From Shinella yambaruensis (GTDB taxonomy: Bacteria > Pseudomonadota > Alphaproteobacteria > Rhizobiales > Rhizobiaceae), in contig NZ_JALJCK010000004.1 in assembly GCF_022899355.1 (NCBI RefSeq), positions 124,001 through 188,000 of the forward strand: DNA of 64,000 nt, given 5' to 3'. Below are positions 56,038 to 63,753 of the stretch, one piece after another. The stretch's first letter is position 1, and the number at the start of each line of letters is the position of its first letter. Below the pieces are notes generated by a model. It was given only the letters and a program-made list of their open reading frames with translations. It ran no database searches and was not told where the DNA came from. The position numbers and the translations under genes are program-made.

Positions 56038-58321
56038 CCTTCTCCAACCCGATGCACATCAGGCGATTGCTTTCATGCTGTGGCTGAACCCACAAGCGCC
56101 GCTCTATCTGGAAACACACGAAAGCGCGGGCGGTACGCGCCCGAAGCCGAAGGACTATCAGCCGTATGCCGCTGATGCCGCGCAACGCTTTGTCGCTGTC
56201 AACAACGGCGAGGAGTATCGACGCAACGTCTATTTTCTGCCCAACGCCGAACTGATGTCAGGCGGGCGTGCCAAGGCTAACATATCGGCCTCGCGTTTCC
56301 TCTGGGTTGACCTTGACTGCAAGGATTATCCCGGCAACGAGGAGCAACAGCGCGACAAAATCCTAGGTCTGCTGAGCGATGACAAGTTGCGCCCGGCAGG
56401 TGTTCCGAAACCAACTGCATTCTGGTTCACCGGCGGTGGTTATCAGGCGATCTGGCGCATGACAGAGCCTGTTCCGGCAGAGGATGCTGAGGCGCACAAT
56501 CGTGCCTTGCTCGTCGCGTTTCAGGGTGGGGCCGGGCCAATCGACGTCAGCCGACTTCTCAGATTACCCGGAACCGTGAATTGGCTGAGCGACAAGAAGC
56601 GTACAGCCGGTCGCGACCCGGCCAAGACGTTTCTGATGGAACCGATTTCGTTCGGCGCCGACCCGAGGGATTACACGCTTGCCGATTTTAGGTTGCGTCT
56701 CGACAAATCCAGTTCGTCCAAAACCGATAGTAAGGCCATTACCAACCTAGACGACATCGAAGTACTGCCTCTGCCAGATGATCGAGGCGAGGTGATACCT
56801 CTCGATCCGGTTTGGTCAGAGGTTATCGTCACGGGCAAGAACCCGCCCGACAAGAGCTACCAGTCTCGGTCGGAACTGGTCTTTGCCGCAACTCTCTGGC
56901 TGCTCGGCAAAAATGTCGCGCCCGGCTATATTGTCTCGATCCTGACCAGCCCCGATCTCGGCATCAGCGCCCATGTGCGGGAAAACCCTAACCCGCTGCG
57001 CTATGCGCGGCGGCAGGTGGCTCGGGCGATGGAAACCATCGACCTTCGAGGACGAGGATGGCCGAAGGTCGACCAGTATGGGCGTCCGGCGGCAAATGCG
57101 CCCGAGAACGTACGGTTCGCTCTCGCCATGCTCGATGTCGATGCGCGGCGCAATATGTTCACCCACGCCGACGAGGTGAATGGGCTGGGCCTTGAAGGGC
57201 GGGACATATCGGATATCTGCGAAATCCTGTGCAGCATCTTTGATCGCAAGCTGGATTTCCGCGCCAGTGTAACCGTCATCCGACGCGAACTGATCACGGT
57301 CGCCTATGAGCGTGCTTACCATCCAGTCATCGACTATCTGGACGGTCTGGTATGGGACGGTGTTCCGCGTCTTGACACATGGCTCAGGGACTACTGCGAA
57401 GCGGATGACACCGAGCTCAATCGGGAATTCGGCGTGAGGTTCCTGATTGGCGGCGTGAGACGAATCAAACAGCCCGGCGTCAAGTTCGATACCATGCTGG
57501 TTCTGGAAGGCCGTCAGGGGGTCGGCAAATCGCGTCTGGCGGCACGACTTGCAGTTCGCGACGAATGGTTCTGCGGCAACCTGAACCTAAATGCAGACGC
57601 CAAGACCAAGGCCGAGCTTGTGTCCCGCGCGTGGATTGTTGAATGCCAGGAACTCGACGGCGCTCGCAAGGCGACCTTAGATGCGATAAAGGCATTCCTC
57701 GCCACCCCTATAGACACCTATCGGCCTGCCTATGCCCACACTGCTGGTTCTTTCCCCCGGCATTGCGTGATCATCGGCACGACGAACGAGGATGCCTATC
57801 TGCGCGATGCGACGGGAAACCGACGATATTGGCCGGTCAGGGTCGGCAGCATCGACATTGAAGCTTTCGGCCGCGACGTGCATCAGCTATGGGCCGAGGC
57901 GGTGGTGCGGGAGCAAGCCGGCGAACCGATAACCCTGCCTCGGCATCTATGGCAGGTTGCCGACGAGCTTCAGGCCAGCCGCATGATCGAGGACCCCATA
58001 GGTATCGTGCTGGAAGGCGCGTTCGGCGAGCGCACGGGGCGGGTATCTATGGAGAGCGTCAAGCTGCTTCTCGGTTACGAGGCCGGGCGCATGTCGGCCA
58101 GCGAATTCCAACGCATCACAGGCGCAATGACGGCGCTGGGATGGGGATATGGAACCCACAGGCTGCACGATCTCGGTCGCACGGGGCGAAGCGCCCGCAA
58201 GGGCTTTGTGCGCGGCAATGCCGACGAGCAGAGGACCGAATGGGTCGCGAAGCGCGTCGAAGGAGGCATCCCCATTCTTCAGGCCGTAAGCGAACATACC
58301 GACGAAAGTGGCCCGTTTTGA
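56030..58321 (+). CDS. VapE-domain primase-helicase
   Basis: A 763-residue replication protein. The N-terminal third contains a primase-like acidic site (FLWVDLDCKDYP, D94 and D96) and PTAFWFTGGGYQAIW. The C-terminal part is a VapE-type helicase with Walker A EGRQGVGKS (493-501), Walker B-like WIVECQELDG (535-544) and the arginine-finger region TGNRRYWPV. Such proteins replicate phages, plasmids and satellite elements. With the AlpA-like protein it forms a replication module, so the island may replicate after excision. Confidence 0.9.
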   Translation: MADLLQPDAHQAIAFMLWLNPQAPLYLETHESAGGTRPKPKDYQPYAADAAQRFVAVNNGEEYRRNVYFLPNAELMSGGRAKANISASRFLWVDLDCKDYPGNEEQQRDKILGLLSDDKLRPAGVPKPTAFWFTGGGYQAIWRMTEPVPAEDAEAHNRALLVAFQGGAGPIDVSRLLRLPGTVNWLSDKKRTAGRDPAKTFLMEPISFGADPRDYTLADFRLRLDKSSSSKTDSKAITNLDDIEVLPLPDDRGEVIPLDPVWSEVIVTGKNPPDKSYQSRSELVFAATLWLLGKNVAPGYIVSILTSPDLGISAHVRENPNPLRYARRQVARAMETIDLRGRGWPKVDQYGRPAANAPENVRFALAMLDVDARRNMFTHADEVNGLGLEGRDISDICEILCSIFDRKLDFRASVTVIRRELITVAYERAYHPVIDYLDGLVWDGVPRLDTWLRDYCEADDTELNREFGVRFLIGGVRRIKQPGVKFDTMLVLEGRQGVGKSRLAARLAVRDEWFCGNLNLNADAKTKAELVSRAWIVECQELDGARKATLDAIKAFLATPIDTYRPAYAHTAGSFPRHCVIIGTTNEDAYLRDATGNRRYWPVRVGSIDIEAFGRDVHQLWAEAVVREQAGEPITLPRHLWQVADELQASRMIEDPIGIVLEGAFGERTGRVSMESVKLLLGYEAGRMSASEFQRITGAMTALGWGYGTHRLHDLGRTGRSARKGFVRGNADEQRTEWVAKRVEGGIPILQAVSEHTDESGPF

Positions 58322-58378
58322 CCGCAATGCGTTACCTGCATTGTGTAACCTAACAAGCCGCAAACCATTGGCCGGTTG

Positions 58379-58408
58379 GGCAGGGGGAGTGGAAATACTC
58401 CCCCTGCC
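58379..58408 (+). terminator. Strong hairpin after the primase gene
   Basis: GGCAGGGGGAGT and its reverse complement (12 bp) flank GGAAAT; a TCCTTTGTGTGTTTT tail follows. It closes the AlpA-primase unit. Confidence 0.75.
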
Positions 58409-58553
58409 TCCTTTGTGTGTTTTGAGCCTTAAGTTACAGCCGCAAGTAACGGCATTGCAGCCGTGTGGCGACGGGGTACCAAGCGCATGCCTCCGAGGCC
58501 TTCAGACGGCCCTCAGAGCGCCGCTGGCGCGGGTTTGAGTGTACTTGGGGCAA

Positions 58554-58580
58554 AGGGCCGCCGCCACATCCGGCGGCCCT
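58554..58580 (-). terminator. Terminator of the second HTH gene
   Basis: Perfect 10-bp arms AGGGCCGCCG/CGGCGGCCCT with a 7-nt loop, 19 bases past the HTH stop on the minus strand, followed by TTTGCCCC. Between this and the primase terminator there is no gene. Confidence 0.6.
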
Positions 58581-58599
58581 CAGATGGCCTCCGACGCCG

Positions 58600-58926
58600 C
58601 TACCCCGCAAACGCCTTTAGCATCTTCGCGGCACGGTCAAGCTGATCGTTGTTCAACCGGGAGAGGGTGCGGTGAATATCGGTTAGAAGCCTTGCCCGTT
58701 CTCCGGTGCCCGGCATGGCGTCGGCGCCGAAAAGAACGGGCGCGGGAATGTCGAGTGCGGACGCAATCTTTTCTGCCGTCTCAAACAGTGGAGCGGCGAC
58801 ACCCCGCTCGATCTTACCGATTGTCTCGCGCGAAATGCCAGTCTGACCGGAAAGCTGCTCAAGGGTCCAGCCTTTAGCCTTCCGATGATGGCGGACATTC
58901 GCGCCGAAAAGTCGTTGAAGCTCCAT
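58600..58926 (-). CDS. XRE-family HTH regulator
   Basis: A 108-residue repressor-like protein: an XRE HTH at about residues 8-62 (LEQLSGQTGISRETIGKIER) and a helical C-terminal part for oligomerisation. GAGGTG precedes the ATG. It is divergent from a small membrane protein, and a symmetric operator lies between them, suggesting mutual control. Confidence 0.88.
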   Translation of the reverse strand: MELQRLFGANVRHHRKAKGWTLEQLSGQTGISRETIGKIERGVAAPLFETAEKIASALDIPAPVLFGADAMPGTGERARLLTDIHRTLSRLNNDQLDRAAKMLKAFAG

Positions 58927-58975
58927 ATGCGCACCTCATTCAGAACAAAGGCGGCAAAGGGCTGCTCAAATCGAG

Positions 58976-59015
58976 AAATGAGAACTTTGCATTCTCTCAT
59001 TTTGAGAACTATAAC
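58976..59015 (+). promoter_or_regulatory. Operator and promoter between HTH and membrane protein genes
   Basis: AAATGAGA and TCTCATTT (8-bp arms, 11-base spacer) overlap a sigma-70 promoter TTGCAT and TATAAC separated by 17 bases, pointing rightward. Initiation near 59,022 would put the first ATG about 4 bases into the transcript, implying leaderless translation. Confidence 0.55.
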
Positions 59016-59025
59016 ATCTCATTCA

Positions 59026-59355
59026 ATGAAGTCGGATGTTGTGGTTCTGCAAATGACGATGGTCGATCTGCTCCTTGCTATTTTACATTGGCTCTTGTTG
59101 ATCTTCTTCGGCGGTCAGGCATTTGCCTTTGTTGGCCTCGTCCTATGGACCATCTGGACCGACGCGATAAAGCCGAGGCTGATCCCAGTTGATGATATCG
59201 CCCGCGTGGCTGACGACATTATTGCCAGCTATCCCGATCCGGAGCTTGAAGCGTTCGCCCGCCACGAGCGTGCGTGGTACGACAGCGACGGCGCGGAGCA
59301 GACCTATTGGTATCGGGTGCGGAAGGCCGTCAGGCGGCGGCTGGAAGGGCGCTGA
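59026..59355 (+). CDS. Small membrane protein, 109 residues
   Basis: The protein has one or two adjacent hydrophobic segments (VDLLLAILHWLLLIFFGGQAF and VGLVLWTIW) and a charged C-terminal tail with EAFARHERAWYDSDGAEQ. No family was recognised. The second ATG at 59,056 is an alternative start. Regulated by the adjacent HTH gene, it could be a small effector or envelope protein of the island. Confidence 0.55.
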   Translation: MKSDVVVLQMTMVDLLLAILHWLLLIFFGGQAFAFVGLVLWTIWTDAIKPRLIPVDDIARVADDIIASYPDPELEAFARHERAWYDSDGAEQTYWYRVRKAVRRRLEGR

Positions 59356-59361
59356 GGCCCG

Positions 59362-60084
59362 TCAGTCGAACAGCGGCCCGTAACCGCCACCAGCGGCCCT
59401 GCGGCGAACCTCGTCCTCGCGCGCCTCGCTGACCTCGCGCCAGATGTCGTAGGTCTCGCGCACCATCTGGTCGAGCTGGTCGAAGCCAAAGAGTTCAACG
59501 CCTTCGTCGGTGCTCAGCGTCACCGGGCGCTGGTCATCAGCCGCATCGCGGAACTGAACGATCCCGAGCCGCGCACCGGCGAAGTCTGGATTCGCCACCC
59601 GGATACGCTCATGCATCATCGAGAAGACAAACCGTCTCGCTTCTGCCGTCAGGCACTTGCCGCGCCGAGGATCGATGAAGATCACCAGCGGGACATTCTC
59701 CAGCGCCGTCACCATCGGCAACCAGTATTCCACCTTCTCGCCAACGCTCAGGGGAAGTGGGAAGAAGGCTTGAGAGCGGCTTCGCAAGGCATTTGCGCGC
59801 GCGAAGTCGTGCAGACCCTTGGCGACGAGCAGGTTGGCGTTGCATTCGTCGTCGGAGGTTGCCTTCGCCCGGATCAGCCGTTCCAGAACCGGCCATGCGG
59901 TCGGATCGGCAGCCGCGAACATATCGGGCTGGACATTGAAGATATCGGCGAACCGGGCGCGTACTGGCTTGTAGGTAATCGTCGGATGCCCGAGCTTGAA
60001 TTGCTCAAGGGCGCGCCGCTTCTGATCCGTCGGCAGCGTTGCGACACGGGCAAGATCGATCTCAGGTAAGCGGCGTATCTTCAT
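59362..60084 (-). CDS. Putative toxin-like partner of Panacea antitoxin
   Basis: A 240-residue cytoplasmic protein without a recognised domain (starts MKIRRLPEIDLARVATLP; conserved-looking FVFSMMHERIRVANPDF). It overlaps the preceding Panacea gene by 23 bases and is co-transcribed with it. In PanAT systems the Panacea gene neighbours a toxin, so a toxin role is inferred from position. The longer upstream frame is rejected because it lies inside the Panacea gene. Confidence 0.6.
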   Translation of the reverse strand: MKIRRLPEIDLARVATLPTDQKRRALEQFKLGHPTITYKPVRARFADIFNVQPDMFAAADPTAWPVLERLIRAKATSDDECNANLLVAKGLHDFARANALRSRSQAFFPLPLSVGEKVEYWLPMVTALENVPLVIFIDPRRGKCLTAEARRFVFSMMHERIRVANPDFAGARLGIVQFRDAADDQRPVTLSTDEGVELFGFDQLDQMVRETYDIWREVSEAREDEVRRRAAGGGYGPLFD

Positions 60085-60613
60085 CCGGTTCTCCCGCGAC
60101 CGGAGCCGCGCCAACGGAAACCTTGTGGAACTTGAATCGGTTAACGATGACATCATCGGGGATTCGCAACCCCAGCGCAACCGATGTTCTTCCTTTGTCC
60201 GCAATGTAATCCCAAGGCGCTCCCTTGGCGTGGGAGATGTCCACCAGCCGCCCCGGCGATAGCTGCCCGTAGGACGACATGATACGCGCCAGATGACGCC
60301 GAATGGCCGGGTCCTCGGGAAGGTCCAGCGCATGGCGCTCGCCGGTCATCACGTTCTGCCCGGTGGCGCGGAAGTCGATAGGAGAACTGCCAGCCGTCTT
60401 GAAAGCCGAGTAGGCGGCAGGATGCACCGGCCCGTATTGCCATGCCTCAAAATAGCCGCTGACCAAAGGTCGCTTGGCTTCGATCAGGAAAATGGAGTGG
60501 GCGAAGTAGAGGAGTTTTTGCAGTGCAAGATTGGTGACCTTGATCCCCGACCGGTCAGCCTCGTCCAGCATGAGGTTGGCGACGGCTCTCGGATCGTATG
60601 GACCACCGGTCAT
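60062..60613 (-). CDS. Panacea (SocA/DUF4065) antitoxin-type protein
   Basis: A 183-residue protein with the Panacea core: ANLMLDEADRSGIKVTNLAL, LQKLLYFAHS and SGYFEAWQYGPVHPAAYSAF. Panacea domains in SocA and PanA neutralise varied partner toxins or act as adaptors for proteolysis. A second ORF overlaps its 3' end, matching the antitoxin-toxin order. Its promoter region is the last island DNA before tRNA-Thr. Confidence 0.8.
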   Translation of the reverse strand: MTGGPYDPRAVANLMLDEADRSGIKVTNLALQKLLYFAHSIFLIEAKRPLVSGYFEAWQYGPVHPAAYSAFKTAGSSPIDFRATGQNVMTGERHALDLPEDPAIRRHLARIMSSYGQLSPGRLVDISHAKGAPWDYIADKGRTSVALGLRIPDDVIVNRFKFHKVSVGAAPVAGEPDEDTPLT

Positions 60614-60644
60614 CTGCGCACTTTGACTTCCTCAGGCTGGGAAG

Positions 60645-60720
60645 TGGTGCCGCTTGCGTGACTCGAACACGCGACCCCATCATTACGAATGATGTGCTCT
60701 ACCGACTGAGCTAAAGCGGC
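60645..60720 (-). tRNA. Intact island-borne tRNA-Thr (anticodon CGT)
   Basis: A 76-nt cloverleaf: acceptor GCCGCTT/AAGCGGC, D-arm, anticodon stem CATCA/TGATG with loop TTCGTAA (CGT, reads ACG), T-arm GCGTG-TTCGAGT-CACGC, encoded ACCA end. It lies inside the right junction, 98 bases from the host 5' half. Its first T-stem pair is G-C, unlike A-T in the host half. Confidence 0.95.
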
Positions 60721-60818
60721 TTAACCCTTCACACACGGCCATACTATGGCCCTACTAACTTACACTCACCAGCCCTAACTCACTGGCCTCACACCTCATT
60801 CTCTAGCGGACCCGCTAA

Positions 60819-60856
60819 TTACGAATGATGTGCTCTACCGACTGAGCTAAAGCGGC
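60819..60856 (-). pseudogene. 5' half of host tRNA-Thr, right attachment site
   Basis: Minus-strand reading: GCCGCTTTAGCTCAGTCGGT and on to anticodon loop core TTCGTAA. It ends in island DNA (TTAGCGGGTCCGC). With the left half it makes a complete tRNA. The TTACGAA core is at 60,819-60,825. The 98 bases between this and the intact tRNA hold no gene. Confidence 0.85.
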
Positions 60857-60982
60857 CCTTGCCGGGTCCCGAAGCGTGTCGGAACCGGAATGGGTGCGCT
60901 GATAACCGCAATGGGAGGAGATTTCAAGCGGGGAGTTTCAACTTCCGCATTTTTCCTGTGCGGTGCAGCGGATCGAGGCGGG

Positions 60983-61945
60983 TCATGCGGCGCAGAGACG
61001 GCCCTTGGCCGCGTGATATTCGCGGTCCAGTCGGGCGACGAGGTCCTCGACGGGGGCGACGGCCTTGATCGCGCCGATGCCCTGGCCGCAGCCCCAGATG
61101 TCCTTCCAGGCCTTCGCCCCGGTGGTGGCCTTGTCGAAGTCCATCTTGGAAGGGTCGGCTTCCGGCAGATGGTCGGGATCCAGGCCGGCGGCGGCGATGG
61201 AAGGTTTCAGGTAGTTGCCGTGGATGCCGGTGAAATAGTTGGAATAGACGATGTCGGCGCTCGCGCTGTCGACGATCGTCTGCTTGTAGGCCTCGCTTGC
61301 GCGCGCCTCGTTCGTCGCGATGAAGGGCGAGCCGATATAGGCCATGTCGGCGCCCATCGCCTCCGCCGCGAGAATGGCGCCGCCGGTCGCGATCGCGCCG
61401 GAAAGGAGGAGGGGGCCGTCGAACCATTCGCGGATCTCCTGGACCAGCGCGAAGGGCGAGAGGGTGCCGGCATGTCCGCCAGCGCCCGCGGCCACCGCGA
61501 TCAGGCCGTCGGCCCCCTTGCGGATCGCCGAATTGGCGTGGCGGTTGTTGATGACGTCGTGCAGCACGATGCCGCCATAGGAGTGGATCGCCGCATTCAC
61601 CTCCGGCACCGCGCCGAGCGAGGAGATGACCACCGGCACCTTGTATTTCACGCACATCATGAGGTCGTGCTCCAGCCGCTTGTTGGAGCGGTGGACGATC
61701 TGGTTGACGGCGAAGGGGGCGGCGGGGCGGCCGGGGTTCTTCGCATCGTGTGCCGCAAGGCCCTCGGTGATCTCCGCCAGCCATTCGTCGAGCTGGGATT
61801 CCGGGCGCGCATTCAGCGCCGGGAAGGCGCCGATGACACCGGCCTTGCATTGTGCAAGGGTCAGCGCGGGATGCGAGACGATGAAGAGCGGCGCGCCGAT
61901 GACGGGCAGGCGCAGCTTGTCCTTGAGGATCGCGGGCAGGGCCAT
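60983..61945 (-). CDS. Nitronate monooxygenase
   Basis: A 320-residue FMN enzyme of the 2-nitropropane dioxygenase family: N-terminal LRLPVIGAPLFIVSHPALTL, the FMN/phosphate loops AAGAGGHAG and LLSGAIATGGAILAAEAMGA, and IGSPF. It oxidises alkyl nitronates or acts on related substrates. The upstream frame extends far but the family starts at MALPAILKDKL. A long palindrome 14 bases before the ATG shares its core with one ahead of fadD. Confidence 0.9.
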   Translation of the reverse strand: MALPAILKDKLRLPVIGAPLFIVSHPALTLAQCKAGVIGAFPALNARPESQLDEWLAEITEGLAAHDAKNPGRPAAPFAVNQIVHRSNKRLEHDLMMCVKYKVPVVISSLGAVPEVNAAIHSYGGIVLHDVINNRHANSAIRKGADGLIAVAAGAGGHAGTLSPFALVQEIREWFDGPLLLSGAIATGGAILAAEAMGADMAYIGSPFIATNEARASEAYKQTIVDSASADIVYSNYFTGIHGNYLKPSIAAAGLDPDHLPEADPSKMDFDKATTGAKAWKDIWGCGQGIGAIKAVAPVEDLVARLDREYHAAKGRLCAA

Positions 61946-61958
61946 GAGGGATGTCCTG

Positions 61959-61994
61959 TATGGTTTTGACGTTTTCGTAAACGTCAAAACCATA
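61959..61994 (-). promoter_or_regulatory. 36-bp palindrome upstream of nitronate monooxygenase
   Basis: Sixteen-base perfect arms around TCGT. It contains TTGACGTTTACG in the same orientation as the fadD operator. Its close position to the ATG means it could be an operator over the promoter or a leader hairpin. Confidence 0.55.
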
Positions 61995-62616
61995 GCAGCG
62001 AGCACTCCCGCTGAAAAGGGGCGGTGGGACGGTGGTTGCGGCGGGGCTTCGAGAGCATGTGCGCCAGAAGCGCGAAACGGGCTTGCGCCCGCAATCCCAG
62101 GGAAACCTATCCCTCGCGATACCGCGCATCGCATCGGAGCCGCAATCTCTTCCTGCAAGGAGCAGGGCGATCGCATATGGGGCTGAGGCGCCTCTCCCTT
62201 CTCCCCGCGGAGCGGAAGGGGGAGAACGGTAACGTGGAACTCCATGGGATTGCCTTCTGCAAGGAGGGACACGCCCCGCTGCATTGTCCGCACCAGGAAC
62301 GCACCAGGCCTGCCTCCCCCGACGGCGGAGCGGAGGCGAGTGCGGGTGCATGGATGACGTGTCTGTCCGCGACGAGGATGGCGGGCATCTGCGCAGGGGG
62401 CGAGGATTGCCGTGACTGCGCCAGCGGGCCCGCCGCACGCGATCCATCGCCCCGTCGCGGCGCTTATCCCCGGCCAAGCAGGGGCAGTTTCGGCTGGAAG
62501 GCTTGCGCAAATTCCCGGCAAACGTTACGCAAATGCTAACGAAAGCCGGAAAGTGGAGCTCGTTCCACAGTGTATCATGGCCGCGGTCTCGCGCGGCTCC
62601 CGCAGAAGGGTCGGAT
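61995..62616. other. Gene-poor intergenic stretch
   Basis: About 620 bases with only weak overlapping frames. A run around 62,188-62,225 (TTCTCCCCGC then CGGAAGGGGGAGAA) forms an imperfect hairpin like rhizobial intergenic palindromic repeats (RIME-type). No RNA gene was recognised. The promoter of the following gene should be near the right end. Confidence 0.4.
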
Positions 62617-63741
62617 GTGAGCGGACTGGAGACGGCAATCAGAAACGCGCTGGCGCGCTCGGAACGCGCCAATGCCGAAGTTCGGGCGCGGATCTACCAG
62701 TCGGCGCGCAACGCGCTGGAGGCGGGCCTGCGCAAGCAGGAGATCAACGACCCCGAGACGATCGCCGGCCAGCGCCACCGGCTGGAAGCCACCATTCACC
62801 AGATCGAGGCGGAAGAGCGCGCGCAGCTTTCGGCGGCGCCGGCCCGCGAGGTTCGCGTCGAGCCGGCGGTCGAGGCACGGCCGGAACCGGTGCTGCGCGC
62901 CGAGCGGGAGGATCGCCCCGAGCCGCGCCTGGAGGCGGATCGGCCGTCGGCGGCAAGCGATATCGGTGCCCTCCGCCCCGAACGCGAGGACGGCTTTGCC
63001 AAGAGCACGCCGAATACGGCCTCCGCTGCCGCTGCCGCCAGCGAGGCATCGGATTTTCGCCCCGAGCGGGTCGCCAAGGCGCGCAAGCGGCGCGGCCGGC
63101 TGTTCTCCTTCCTGCTCGTCGTGGCGACGCTGATTGCTGCCGGCGGTGCGCTTGCCTGGTGGGTGCAGACGAGCGGCCTGCTCCAGGAACTGCGCAGCGG
63201 CGCGGACGGCTCGACACCGCCGGCCACCGTTTCCGGCGAGGACTTTTCCGGCGAGGATCCCATCAAGAAGGCGCTCGACACGCAGAGCCGCTTCTCTTCC
63301 GACTGGCGGGCCGTGTTCTCGCCGGGCGATGCGGCACGGCTGTCCGCCGGCACGTCGGGCCGTTTCGAGGCGGTGAGCACCAATGAGGGGCCTGCCGTGC
63401 GCGTAACCTCCACCAATCCGGAGCGCGAGGGCGCGGTGCTGATCGAGGTTTCGCCCGAAATCCTCGGCGAGATGGGCGGCAAGACCTCGACGATCGCCAT
63501 GACCGTGCAGTCGGTCAACGGCAAGCCGGTGCAGGTCGCGGTCGAATGCGATTTCTCCACCATGGGCGGCTGCGGCCGCCATCGCTTCACCGTGTCGGAG
63601 CGGACCGACATCCTGTTCCAGGTGGAATTCGACCGCTCGCTCTCGCCGAGCGAGCCGGGCCATCTCGTGCTGAACAGCGACATCACCGGCGGGGATGCGA
63701 GCGTGAACCTCTACGCCGTCCGCATCCTGCCGGGCGAATGA
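62617..63741 (+). CDS. Single-span membrane protein, unknown function
   Basis: A 374-residue protein: helical N-terminal 55 residues, a proline/glutamate/arginine-rich linker (about 60-130), basic stretch ARKRRG, one membrane helix (about 149-170) and a periplasmic beta-rich domain of about 190 residues (GRFEAVSTNEGPAVRVTSTN). Topology is N-in. GTG start with AGAAGG nine bases upstream; an earlier frame has no ribosome site. Similar architectures occur across rhizobia but no function is known. Confidence 0.75.
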   Translation: MSGLETAIRNALARSERANAEVRARIYQSARNALEAGLRKQEINDPETIAGQRHRLEATIHQIEAEERAQLSAAPAREVRVEPAVEARPEPVLRAEREDRPEPRLEADRPSAASDIGALRPEREDGFAKSTPNTASAAAAASEASDFRPERVAKARKRRGRLFSFLLVVATLIAAGGALAWWVQTSGLLQELRSGADGSTPPATVSGEDFSGEDPIKKALDTQSRFSSDWRAVFSPGDAARLSAGTSGRFEAVSTNEGPAVRVTSTNPEREGAVLIEVSPEILGEMGGKTSTIAMTVQSVNGKPVQVAVECDFSTMGGCGRHRFTVSERTDILFQVEFDRSLSPSEPGHLVLNSDITGGDASVNLYAVRILPGE

Positions 63742-63753
63742 GCCGCCAGCCGC

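Larger units (their letters stand above)
41881..60825. mobile_element. Integrated defence island in tRNA-Thr(CGT)
   Basis: Boundaries are the two TTACGAA copies that split the host tRNA-Thr gene. Inside are a tyrosine integrase, an AlpA-like regulator, a VapE primase-helicase, an HTH/ImmA regulator pair, a six-gene type I restriction operon with a TIR-like gene, a Panacea toxin-antitoxin pair and a replacement tRNA-Thr. GC content and codon use are visibly lower than in the flanks, most clearly in 41,900-44,550. No relaxase, secretion or virion gene was seen. Confidence 0.9.

Noticed and set aside
41881-60825. CRISPR array or Cas operon
   Set aside because: Only a Cas2/SinR-like protein is present; no repeat-spacer array or Cas1.
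41881-60825. Complete integrative conjugative element
   Set aside because: No relaxase, coupling protein or type IV secretion gene was seen.
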